Source: Roseobacter sp. (GTDB taxonomy: Bacteria; Pseudomonadota; Alphaproteobacteria; Rhodobacterales; Rhodobacteraceae). From it: a DNA stretch of 8,235 bases. Below the pieces are notes generated by a model that did no database searches, was not told the origin of the DNA, and was given only the letters and a program-made list of their open reading frames with translations. This document shows, piece by piece, positions 1 through 5,957 of this stretch; positions within the stretch are counted from its first letter, which is position 1; every line of letters starts with the position of its first letter. The stretch lies in contig JAGXHB010000193.1 of assembly GCA_024636425.1 (NCBI GenBank), positions 1 to 8,235 of the forward strand, in the 5' to 3' direction. The translations under genes were made by a program, and so were the position numbers.

Positions 1-508
1 CACGATCTATTGCGGGAGCTTTTCCAAGACATTGTCGCCGGGGCTGCGCGTCGGGTGGGTGGTCGCGGCGATGCCGGTGATCAGCCAGCTTGTGTTGATG
101 AAACAGGCCGCGGATCTGCACAGCGCGACCTTGAACCAGATTGCGATTGCCCAGGTGGCAGAGCAGCATTTCGACGGCCACATCGAAACCGTCCGCGATG
201 CGTACCGCCCCCGCCGCGACGCCATGCTGACGGCCCTGAAAGACAACATGCCGGAAAGCGTCAGCTGGACGAAGCCCGAGGGCGGCATGTTCATCTGGGT
301 GACATTGCCCGAAACACTCGACGGTGCCGCGCTGCTGGCGCAATCGCTGGAAACCGAACGAGTCGCCTTTGTGCCGGGCCATGCGTTTTTCGCGGACGGG
401 TCCGGGCGCAATACCTTGCGTCTCAGCTATTCGACATCGGACGAGACAAGGATTGCTGAAGGGGTGAAACGTCTGGGGAACCTGATCCGCAAGGCGTTGG
501 CCGCCTGA
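1..508 (+). CDS. PLP-dependent class I/II aminotransferase, LysN-like (C-terminal part)
   Basis: This is the C-terminal 168 residues of a fold-type I aminotransferase; the reading frame is open to the left edge, so the start lies outside. The first visible residues contain GSFSKTLSPGLRVGW, the pyridoxal phosphate lysine motif (Lys is the 9th visible residue). Further on come QAADLHSATLNQ, KPEGGMFIW and the substrate-carboxylate arginine segment NTLRLSYS near the end. The order and spacing closely resemble Thermus LysN, the 2-aminoadipate/multi-substrate aminotransferase. MocR/GabR-type regulators carry a similar domain behind a GntR DNA-binding region, and the missing N-terminus prevents formal exclusion. 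The intact GGMFIW segment favours an enzyme. It converges with gabD across a 56-base gap. Substrate cannot be fixed from sequence: 2-aminoadipate, branched or aromatic amino acids, or an omega-amino acid are all possible. Confidence 0.88.
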   Translation, partial: TIYCGSFSKTLSPGLRVGWVVAAMPVISQLVLMKQAADLHSATLNQIAIAQVAEQHFDGHIETVRDAYRPRRDAMLTALKDNMPESVSWTKPEGGMFIWVTLPETLDGAALLAQSLETERVAFVPGHAFFADGSGRNTLRLSYSTSDETRIAEGVKRLGNLIRKALAA

Positions 509-511
509 ACG

Positions 512-542
512 AAAACGGGCGGCAGGATGCACCCGCCGCCCG
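512..542 (-). terminator. Intrinsic terminator between aminotransferase gene and gabD
   Basis: A perfect 8-bp stem, CGGGCGGC at 516-523 with GCCGCCCG at 535-542, encloses an 11-base loop. Read on the minus strand, the stem is followed at once by TTTT (515-512), which makes a good Rho-independent terminator for gabD. On the plus strand there is no T run, so termination of the aminotransferase transcript here would be weaker. It occupies most of the convergent gap. Confidence 0.7.
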
Positions 543-564
543 ATACCTGATGCAAGCGGGTCGT

Positions 565-2040
565 TCAGACCGACATGCAGATGTACTTCATCTCAAGGTA
601 GTCTTCGATCCCGTGGTGGCTGCCTTCGCGGCCCAGACCCGACTGCTTGACGCCGCCGAACGGTGCCACCTCGGTCGATATGATGCCGGTGTTGACGCCG
701 ACGATGCCATATTCCAGCGCTTCGGCCACTTTGTAGACGCGGCTGAGATCCTTGGCGTAGAAATAGGATGCGAGGCCAAAGATGGTGTCGTTCGCCATCT
801 CGATCACTTCGTCCTCGTTCTCGAACTTGAACAAAGGTGCCAGCGGGCCAAAGGTTTCTTCCTTGGCCACTTTCATGTCCTGCGTCACGCCGGTGATGAT
901 GGTGGGGGCAAGGAAGTTTCCGTCCATCTTTTCGTCTTTCGAGCCAAGGAGCAACTCGGCACCTTTGGACAGAGCATCTTCGACATGCTCCTGCACCTTT
1001 TCAGAAGCGTCGCCGTTGATCAGCGGACCAAGCTCGACCCCGTCTTCAAAGCCGTCACCGACTTTCATCTTCTCGACGCGCGCTTTCAGCTTTTGAGCGA
1101 AGGCGTCATAAACACCGGCCTGCACATAAATCCGGTTGGCGCAAACACAGGTCTGGCCGTTGTTGCGGAATTTGCACAGGATCGCGCCTTCGACAGCGGC
1201 GTCCAGATCGGCATCGTCAAACACGATGAAGGGCGCGTTGCCGCCCAGCTCCATCGAACATTTCATGACCTGATCCGCAGCCTGACGCAGCAGGATGCGG
1301 CCCACTTCAGTCGATCCGGTAAAGGTCAGCTTGCGCACTGCAGGGTTTTCGCAGAATTCCTTGCCAGCTTCTGACGAGGACGACGTGGGCAATACGTTGA
1401 ATACGCCAGCAGGAATACCGGCACGTTCGGCCAGAACGCCCATGACAATCGCGGACAAGGGCGTTTCGCTTGCAGGACGCGCCACGAACGCACAGCCTGC
1501 TGCAAGCGCGGGTGCCGCCTTGCGGGTGATCATCGCGTTGGGGAAGTTCCAGGGTGTGATGGATGCGGCGACACCGATGGGCTGCTTGATGACAGTGATG
1601 CGCTTGTCACGCTGGTGACCGGGGATCGTCTCGCCATAGACGCGCTTGGCCTCTTCGCCCATGAATTCGATGAACGACGCACCATAGGCGATCTCGCCCT
1701 TGGCTTCGGCCAGCGGTTTGCCCTGTTCAGCGGTCAGAATGGCACCCAGATCGTCCTGATTTTCCATCATGAGGTCGAACCACTTGCGCATGACGCCGGC
1801 ACGTTCCTTGCCGGTCCACTTGGCCCATTCCTTTTGGGCGGCATGGGCCTGTGCGATGGCCCCGGCAATCTGCGAACGGCTCAGGTCGGCAACCTTGGCA
1901 ATCACATCGCCGCGCGCAGGGTTTGTCACATCGAATGTGCCATCTTCGCCATCTACCCATTTGCCACCGATATAGGCGCGGGTTTCCAGCAGGCTCGGAT
2001 CCTTGAGCATGGATTTAAGGTCTGTCTTGGCGTCAGTCAT
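565..2040 (-). CDS. gabD: Succinate-semialdehyde dehydrogenase (NAD(P)+)
   Basis: This 491-residue aldehyde dehydrogenase oxidises succinate semialdehyde to succinate, the last step of GABA and related degradation feeding the TCA cycle in the cytoplasm. E. coli GabD has 482 residues. Landmarks are TPWNFP (162-167), the cofactor-loop motif FTGSTEVG (240-247), the general base Glu264 in ELGGNAP and the nucleophile Cys298 in GQTCVCANR. Long C-terminal stretches match GabD closely (EETFGPLAPLF, ALEYGIVGVNTGIIS, SGLGREGS). Cys300 two residues after the nucleophile is the pair that forms a redox-switch disulfide in human SSADH. Arg188 stands where many ALDHs have Lys in the KPA cofactor motif, a conservative change. 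I chose the ATG at 2040 because GGAGAG lies 6 bases upstream; an in-frame start at 2073 adds 11 residues but is less well supported. The gene is divergent from the hydrolase at 2133. Confidence 0.93.
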   Translation of the reverse strand: MTDAKTDLKSMLKDPSLLETRAYIGGKWVDGEDGTFDVTNPARGDVIAKVADLSRSQIAGAIAQAHAAQKEWAKWTGKERAGVMRKWFDLMMENQDDLGAILTAEQGKPLAEAKGEIAYGASFIEFMGEEAKRVYGETIPGHQRDKRITVIKQPIGVAASITPWNFPNAMITRKAAPALAAGCAFVARPASETPLSAIVMGVLAERAGIPAGVFNVLPTSSSSEAGKEFCENPAVRKLTFTGSTEVGRILLRQAADQVMKCSMELGGNAPFIVFDDADLDAAVEGAILCKFRNNGQTCVCANRIYVQAGVYDAFAQKLKARVEKMKVGDGFEDGVELGPLINGDASEKVQEHVEDALSKGAELLLGSKDEKMDGNFLAPTIITGVTQDMKVAKEETFGPLAPLFKFENEDEVIEMANDTIFGLASYFYAKDLSRVYKVAEALEYGIVGVNTGIISTEVAPFGGVKQSGLGREGSHHGIEDYLEMKYICMSV

Positions 2041-2062
2041 TTCGATCTCTCCGCATTTGTAT

Positions 2063-2091
2063 ATGGCACCCAAACCAACATTCGCTATGAT
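2063..2091 (+). promoter_or_regulatory. Predicted sigma-70 promoter for the hydrolase (and perhaps creatinase)
   Basis: ATGGCA (2063-2068, four of six matches to the -35 consensus) and TATGAT (2086-2091, five of six to the -10) are separated by exactly 17 bases. Transcription would begin near 2098, about 35 bases before the hydrolase ATG. This is by-eye scoring only. I found no equally convincing promoter for gabD on the other strand of this 92-base divergent gap. Confidence 0.4.
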
Positions 2092-2110
2092 TGTCTAGTT
2101 CCAGATTGTC
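2089..2110. repeat. Tandem direct repeat of GATTGTC in the divergent promoter gap
   Basis: GATTGTC occurs at 2089-2095 and again at 2104-2110, start-to-start distance 15 bases. The first copy overlaps the predicted -10 box and the second lies just downstream of the predicted transcription start. A regulator bound to both copies would be placed to repress the hydrolase promoter. No particular regulator is recognised. Confidence 0.4.
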
Positions 2111-2132
2111 ATGGAACCACAAGGAGACGCAG

Positions 2133-2924
2133 ATGCAATTAGATGACGCCTACGCCAATGCCGCATATATTGAAGGGGCAGAGGACTATCCTCCCCGTTG
2201 GCAGAAGGCTGCGGCCGCGTTTCGCAAGTCATTGGGGTTTCGGGCGCAAAAGGGTATTTCATATGGCCCGACCGACCGCGAGGTCTACGACTTTTTCGAA
2301 TCCGAAGGGGTGTCGCGCGGCACGGTCGTCTTTGTGCATGGCGGCTATTGGAAGGCTTTTGCGCCGTCCGACTGGTCGCATCTGGCGGCGGGGCCTTTGG
2401 CGCGAGGCTATGCCGTTGCGATGATCGGCTATGATCTGTGCCCGGATGTGAAAATCACGCAGATCACCGGACAGGTGGCCCGCGCCATGTCCGAGATTGC
2501 CAAGCGCACGCAAGGGCCACTCTCGCTGGTCGGACATTCTGCGGGGGGACAACTGGTCTGCCGGATGACGGATCCGTTGATCCTGTCCGGGGATGTCCGC
2601 GAACGGATCGCCAACATCGTATCTATCTCTCCGGTCGCTGACCTGACGCCGCTGTTGCAAACGTCGATGAACGAGATCCTGAAGCTGACCGAGGCCGAGG
2701 CGACCGTGGAAAGCCCCGCCAACATGACTCCCCCGCATGGTGTGAATGTCACCGTCTGGGTCGGTGCCGATGAGCGCCCCGTGTTTCTGGAGCAGGCGGA
2801 CCTGTTGTCGCGCGTCTGGGGGGCCAGACAAACAGTGGTCGAAGGACGGCATCACTTTGACATCATCGACCTGTTGGAAGACCCTGAAAGCGACATGGTC
2901 AAGGCATTGCTGGGGATCAAGTGA
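2133..2924 (+). CDS. Alpha/beta hydrolase, arylformamidase (kynurenine formamidase)-like
   Basis: The 263-residue protein has the alpha/beta hydrolase layout of the eukaryotic-type arylformamidase family. HGGYWK at 69-74 forms the oxyanion hole. GHSAGG at 134-139 carries the nucleophile Ser136. SPVADLTPLLQTSMNE at 166-181 resembles the substrate-cap segment of kynurenine formamidases. The candidate acid is Asp213 in VGADE, and the candidate catalytic histidine is His241 in GRHHFD. The triad is thus apparently complete, with no signal peptide, so it is probably cytoplasmic. The family hydrolyses N-formylkynurenine, but many bacterial members act on other amides, carbamates or esters, and no kynurenine gene is in view. 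The start at 2133 is set by AAGGAG 6 bases upstream; an alternative start at 2091 lacks such a site. The creatinase follows 122 bases downstream on the same strand. General class is secure; substrate is not. Confidence 0.85.
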   Translation: MQLDDAYANAAYIEGAEDYPPRWQKAAAAFRKSLGFRAQKGISYGPTDREVYDFFESEGVSRGTVVFVHGGYWKAFAPSDWSHLAAGPLARGYAVAMIGYDLCPDVKITQITGQVARAMSEIAKRTQGPLSLVGHSAGGQLVCRMTDPLILSGDVRERIANIVSISPVADLTPLLQTSMNEILKLTEAEATVESPANMTPPHGVNVTVWVGADERPVFLEQADLLSRVWGARQTVVEGRHHFDIIDLLEDPESDMVKALLGIK

Positions 2925-2934
2925 CCCCTTGATC
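2915..2934 (+). terminator. Perfect hairpin across the hydrolase stop codon
   Basis: GATCAAG (2915-2921) pairs perfectly with CTTGATC (2928-2934) around a 6-base loop that begins with the TGA stop (2922-2924). No T run follows, so it is a weak or Rho-assisted terminator at best. It could instead be an mRNA 3'-end stabiliser or processing site between hydrolase and creatinase. Confidence 0.3.
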
Positions 2935-2970
2935 GGGACTGCGAAATGGGCAAAGGATGGTGCAGGGTCC

Positions 2971-2989
2971 GGGACGATGGCGTCGTCCC
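2971..2989 (+). promoter_or_regulatory. Perfect hairpin in the leader upstream of creatinase
   Basis: GGGACGA (2971-2977) and TCGTCCC (2983-2989) form a 7-bp stem with loop TGGCG. An alternative pairing, CAGGG just upstream (2963-2967) with CCCTG (2987-2991), would disrupt it. It lies 57 bases before the creatinase ATG and has no downstream T run. As DNA it is equally a 19-base dyad that could bind a dimeric regulator. It may be an operator or a leader RNA element; neither is proven. Confidence 0.35.
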
Positions 2990-3046
2990 TGTCGCATGGC
3001 CTTTGCGTCCTGAACGCCGGGACCTTTCTGCAAGGGAGGGTCTGTT

Positions 3047-4270
3047 ATGACCACCACATCCAAAATCGCACGTCCTGACATGTACCGCTTTCACAATGGC
3101 GAGAAATCTCCGCTGCCGTTCGAGGCTGCCGAATACGAAGCGCGGCTGGAAGAACTCCGCGAGAGAATGGACGTCGCCGGTGCAACCGCTGCCGTGTTCA
3201 CGTCGATGCACAATATCGCGTATTATTCCGGCTTCCTTTACTGCGCATTCGGTCGCCCCTACGGTCTGGTCGTCACAGACACCGACTGCGTGACCATTTC
3301 AGCGGGGATTGATGCAGGCCAGCCGTGGCGGCGCAGCTTTGCCGACAACATCACCTATACTGACTGGCAGCGCGACAATTACTGGCGCGCTGTGGCCTCC
3401 GTTGCGGGCAAGGGCGGTGTTATCGGCTATGAAGGCGACCACCTGACCCTGATGCAGCGCGACAAGCTTGAGGATTTTCTCGAGCCGCTCACCATGGTTG
3501 ATCTGTTCGAGACCACCATGCGCCAGCGGATGCACAAATCACCGGCGGAAATTGCGCTGATCCGGCAGGCGGCCGAAGTTGCGGATGTGGGTGGCTATGC
3601 GATCTGTGACGCGGTCAGGATCGGTGCCCGCGAAATCGACATCGCCATGGCAGGGCGCGACGCGATGGAGCTTGAGATTGCCAAGCGGTTTCCCGATGCC
3701 GAATACCGCGACACGTGGGTCTGGTTCCAGTCGGGTCTGAACACGGACGGCGCGCATAACCCTGTGACCGCCCGCAAGCTGGAACTGGGCGATATCCTGT
3801 CGCTGAATACCTTTCCGATGATCTCGGGCTACTACACAGCACTTGAGCGAACGATGTTTGCAGGCGAAGTTGACGCCGCCAGCCTGAAGATCTGGGAGGC
3901 GAATGTCGCGGCCCATGAATACGGGATGAGCCTGCTGAAACCAGGTGCGTCCTGTGCCGAGGTGACCCACAAGATCAACGCCTTTTTTGAGGAACGCGAT
4001 TTGCTGCAATACCGGACCTTCGGTTATGGCCATTCTTTTGGCGTGCTGTCGCATTACTACGGCCGCGAAGCAGGGCTGGAGCTGCGCGAGGATATCGACA
4101 CAGTTCTGGAGCCCGGCATGGTCATCTCGATGGAGCCGATGCTGACCCTCGGCGTGGACCAACCGGGGGCAGGCGGCTACCGCGAACATGATATTTTGGT
4201 CATCACGGAAGACGGAAATGACAACATTACCGGCTATCCCTATGGGCCCGAATTTAACGTCATCGGATAA
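3047..4270 (+). CDS. Creatinase (creatine amidinohydrolase)
   Basis: This 407-residue protein hydrolyses creatine to sarcosine and urea (EC 3.5.3.3). It has the 'pita-bread' peptidase M24 fold but is metal-independent. Similarity to Pseudomonas putida creatinase (403 residues) extends end to end as I recall that sequence: FTSMHNIAYYSGFLYC, GQPWRR, YTDWQRDNY, WFQSGLNTDGAHNPVT, YYTALERT, YRTFGYGHSFGVLSHYYGRE and PGAGGYREHDIL. The P. putida active-site residues Phe62, Arg64, His232, Glu262, Arg335 and Glu358 correspond to Phe68, Arg70, His237, Glu267, Arg340 and Glu363, so the active site is complete. The related M24 enzyme ectoine hydrolase (DoeA/EutD) is the main alternative, but these motifs fit creatinase better. 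GGGAGGG ends 6 bases before the ATG, a strong ribosome binding site. It follows the hydrolase after a structured 122-base spacer. No creatininase, sarcosine oxidase or urease gene is in the window. Confidence 0.92.
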   Translation: MTTTSKIARPDMYRFHNGEKSPLPFEAAEYEARLEELRERMDVAGATAAVFTSMHNIAYYSGFLYCAFGRPYGLVVTDTDCVTISAGIDAGQPWRRSFADNITYTDWQRDNYWRAVASVAGKGGVIGYEGDHLTLMQRDKLEDFLEPLTMVDLFETTMRQRMHKSPAEIALIRQAAEVADVGGYAICDAVRIGAREIDIAMAGRDAMELEIAKRFPDAEYRDTWVWFQSGLNTDGAHNPVTARKLELGDILSLNTFPMISGYYTALERTMFAGEVDAASLKIWEANVAAHEYGMSLLKPGASCAEVTHKINAFFEERDLLQYRTFGYGHSFGVLSHYYGREAGLELREDIDTVLEPGMVISMEPMLTLGVDQPGAGGYREHDILVITEDGNDNITGYPYGPEFNVIG

Positions 4271-4290
4271 CTCGTTACGAACAAACTCCC

Positions 4291-4321
4291 GCCCGGCAAC
4301 ACATAATGAATGATGCCGGGC
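4291..4321 (+). terminator. Hairpin downstream of creatinase, probable terminator
   Basis: GCCCGGCA (4291-4298) pairs perfectly with TGCCGGGC (4314-4321) around a 15-base loop, 20 bases after the creatinase stop. TTTT occurs only at 4332-4335, about 10 bases beyond the stem, so it is not a textbook intrinsic terminator. Its position fits the end of the hydrolase-creatinase unit. Confidence 0.5.
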
Positions 4322-4392
4322 GTCGAGACTGTTTTCATAAGATATTGATATTATTCGTTTAAAAGCATCCGGCGTCGCGCAGGCCAGTCTGC

Positions 4393-4420
4393 TTGACGAA
4401 GTGGCGAATATGTCTATTTT
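4393..4420 (+). promoter_or_regulatory. Predicted sigma-70 promoter for the histidine kinase
   Basis: TTGACG (4393-4398, five of six consensus matches) and TATTTT (4415-4420, four of six) are 16 bases apart, about 100 bases before the kinase ATG. The surrounding 4322-4521 gap is clearly more AT-rich than the flanking genes. It also holds a perfect GATATT tandem duplication at 4341-4352. A second -10-like TATTAT at 4349-4354 has no matching -35. No gene is supported in this gap. Confidence 0.35.
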
Positions 4421-4521
4421 TAAATCCTTGATGTCCGGTATGAAGCGCCAGTACATTCTGTTGTTGCGAGTTTCCTGTTTTAAATGTGCACAGATGGCAC
4501 TTCCGCTCGAAAGTAGTTTCC

Positions 4522-5604
4522 ATGAAAGCTGAATTGATCGAGCAGGAGGAGATGCGTCTGGCGCTGCTCCGGGGGTATAACATCCTCGACTCCGCACCGG
4601 ACGAAGGCTTTGACGACATTACCCGACTGGCCGCCGAGATTTGCGATGTACCGGTCGCGCTGATCACACTGGTTGACGAGGACCGGCAGTGGTTCAAGTC
4701 CAAAGTCGGCACAGAAACCGTAGGCAGTGATATCAAGGACAGCATTTGCGCGCATGCCATTGCGGCCCAAAGCTATCTCGAGATTGAAGATACCGCAGCC
4801 GACCCCCGCACAGCCGACAATAATTTTGTGACAGGCGGCGAAGCTGTCCGATTTTATGCCGGTGCGCTTCTTGAGGATCACAACAAGCTGGCTTTGGGCA
4901 CGCTTTGCGTTTTGGGCCGCGAACCCAAAGTCCTTAACGACTTTCAACGCCGCGCGCTCAAGGCGCTTGCCGGTCAGGCGATGCGGCAGATTGAACTGCG
5001 CCGCGCATTGGCCGATGCCGAGATATTGCGCAAAGAGGTCGATCACCGGGTCAAGAATTCGCTTCAATCCCTAGAGGCGTTGATCCGTATTCAGGCCCGG
5101 ATCGAGAAATCACCCGAAGCCCGCGCTGCATTGGATGCCGTTCAGGGACGGCTGGCTACAATCAGCCGTCTGCATGAGGCGCTGTACCTCACGGAAACGG
5201 GCGCTGCGGTGGATGTCGCCGCATTTCTGTCGAAAGTGGTCAGCTCGACCCAGGAACAGATGCCCGCCGGGGTGAAGGTTGAAAGCTCGATTGCCAGATG
5301 CAGCCTTCCGTCACGCTCAGCCTCGTCGGTCGGGATGATCGTCAACGAGGTGATGACCAACGCGGCCAAATATGCCTATACCGGGCGGCATCACGGGATA
5401 TTCCGGCTGATCGGGGAGAAGAAGGACGGGTATTACCACCTCAGCGGCATTGATGACGGACCGGGTCTGCCCGAAGACCATGAAGGTGACGGGCTGGGGA
5501 TGCGGATTCTTCTGGCGGCGGCACAGCAACTGGGTGGTAAAATGTTGACGCCCAAGCGCGAGCAAGGAACGGAGATCACCGTCATCTGGCCGTTGAGCGA
5601 TTGA
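4522..5604 (+). CDS. GAF-domain sensor histidine kinase, HisKA_2 type
   Basis: This 360-residue protein has no membrane segment or signal peptide, so it should be a cytoplasmic sensor. Residues 10-160 form a GAF domain of the type common in bacterial kinases (NILDSAPDEGFDDITRLAA, ICAHAI, DPRTADNNFVTGG, FYAGALL, LGTLCVLG). Residues 170-230 are a HisKA_2 dimerisation domain with phospho-acceptor His175 in VDHRVKNSLQ. The ATPase domain shows the N-box Asn275 and Asn280 in IVNEVMTNAAKYA, DDGPGLP at 311-317 and GDGLGMRI at 322-329. HisKA_2/HWE kinases of alphaproteobacteria often feed the PhyR-NepR-EcfG general stress response; that role here is inference, since no response regulator is adjacent. 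The ATG at 4522 fits the usual short N-terminus of the family, but its upstream ribosome site is poor. The GTG at 4486 would add 12 residues. An ATG at 4552 abuts AGGAGG too closely. Confidence 0.88.
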   Translation: MKAELIEQEEMRLALLRGYNILDSAPDEGFDDITRLAAEICDVPVALITLVDEDRQWFKSKVGTETVGSDIKDSICAHAIAAQSYLEIEDTAADPRTADNNFVTGGEAVRFYAGALLEDHNKLALGTLCVLGREPKVLNDFQRRALKALAGQAMRQIELRRALADAEILRKEVDHRVKNSLQSLEALIRIQARIEKSPEARAALDAVQGRLATISRLHEALYLTETGAAVDVAAFLSKVVSSTQEQMPAGVKVESSIARCSLPSRSASSVGMIVNEVMTNAAKYAYTGRHHGIFRLIGEKKDGYYHLSGIDDGPGLPEDHEGDGLGMRILLAAAQQLGGKMLTPKREQGTEITVIWPLSD

Positions 5605-5677
5605 AGCCGGCGATGACGGCGGGCGAAGTTTGCTGTAACCTGCCGACGAAACCGCGCTGAATGAAGGTACGCACAAG

Positions 5678-5944
5678 ATGGGCGCTTTGCTGCAATTGAT
5701 CATCGGCGGCTTTGTCGTGCTAACCATCATCTATGCCGGACTGTCTGTCTATTCCCGCCGCATCAGGCGCGGTAAGTTGCAGCAAAAGTGGCTGGATGGC
5801 CCGCGGCTTGTGGACAGGGACAGTTTTGTGCGACGAGGGCTCAAAAAATATGATGGCTCGATCCGTCGCAAGTTGATCCTGGGGGTTTATATCATGCCCG
5901 TGGGACTGATCGTGCTGATCGTGTATCTTACCAATTTTAGCTGA
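5678..5944 (+). CDS. Small conserved-type membrane protein, function unknown
   Basis: I do not recognise a named family. The 88-residue protein has two predicted membrane helices, about residues 4-24 and 65-85. They enclose a basic, hydrophilic 40-residue segment (26-64) rich in Arg and Lys, which contains WLDGPR and a KKYDGSIRRKL stretch. By the positive-inside rule this loop should face the cytoplasm, with both termini outside. GAAGG ends 10 bases before the ATG. The gene starts 73 bases after the kinase stop and ends 13 bases before the DUF1523 gene, so the two membrane genes are very probably one operon. From memory, similar short proteins occur in other Rhodobacterales, but I cannot confirm that here. 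Confidence 0.78.
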   Translation: MGALLQLIIGGFVVLTIIYAGLSVYSRRIRRGKLQQKWLDGPRLVDRDSFVRRGLKKYDGSIRRKLILGVYIMPVGLIVLIVYLTNFS

Positions 5945-5957
5945 AGGAAGCGGGCTG

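Noticed and set aside
1..508. C-terminal domain of a MocR/GabR-type regulator
   Set aside because: The visible part keeps the enzyme-type GGMFIW segment and resembles LysN throughout. The N-terminus is missing, so this is judged unlikely but not disproved.
550..1374. Open frame of 274 codons on the plus strand opposite gabD
   Set aside because: It is entirely antisense to gabD over strongly conserved ALDH motifs and shows no recognisable domain or ribosome binding site.
2925..3046. Guanidine-sensing riboswitch in front of creatinase
   Set aside because: The chemistry made this worth testing, but the paired ACGR hairpin loops of guanidine-II and the conserved core of guanidine-I (ykkC) are not present. 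The ACGA here is inside a stem.
3047..4270. Ectoine hydrolase (DoeA) or Xaa-Pro dipeptidase
   Set aside because: The protein shares the M24 fold, but its near-identical motifs and residue-by-residue positions follow P. putida creatinase.
4410..4532. Possible 40-residue small protein (starts MSIFKSLMSGMKRQY) overlapping the kinase start
   Set aside because: No Shine-Dalgarno sequence precedes the ATG, the ATG overlaps the predicted promoter region, and no known family is recognised.
3539..4597. Open frame of 352 codons on the minus strand opposite creatinase
   Set aside because: It lies antisense to a fully recognisable creatinase, has no family motif, and is explained by GC-rich codon usage leaving the opposite frame open.
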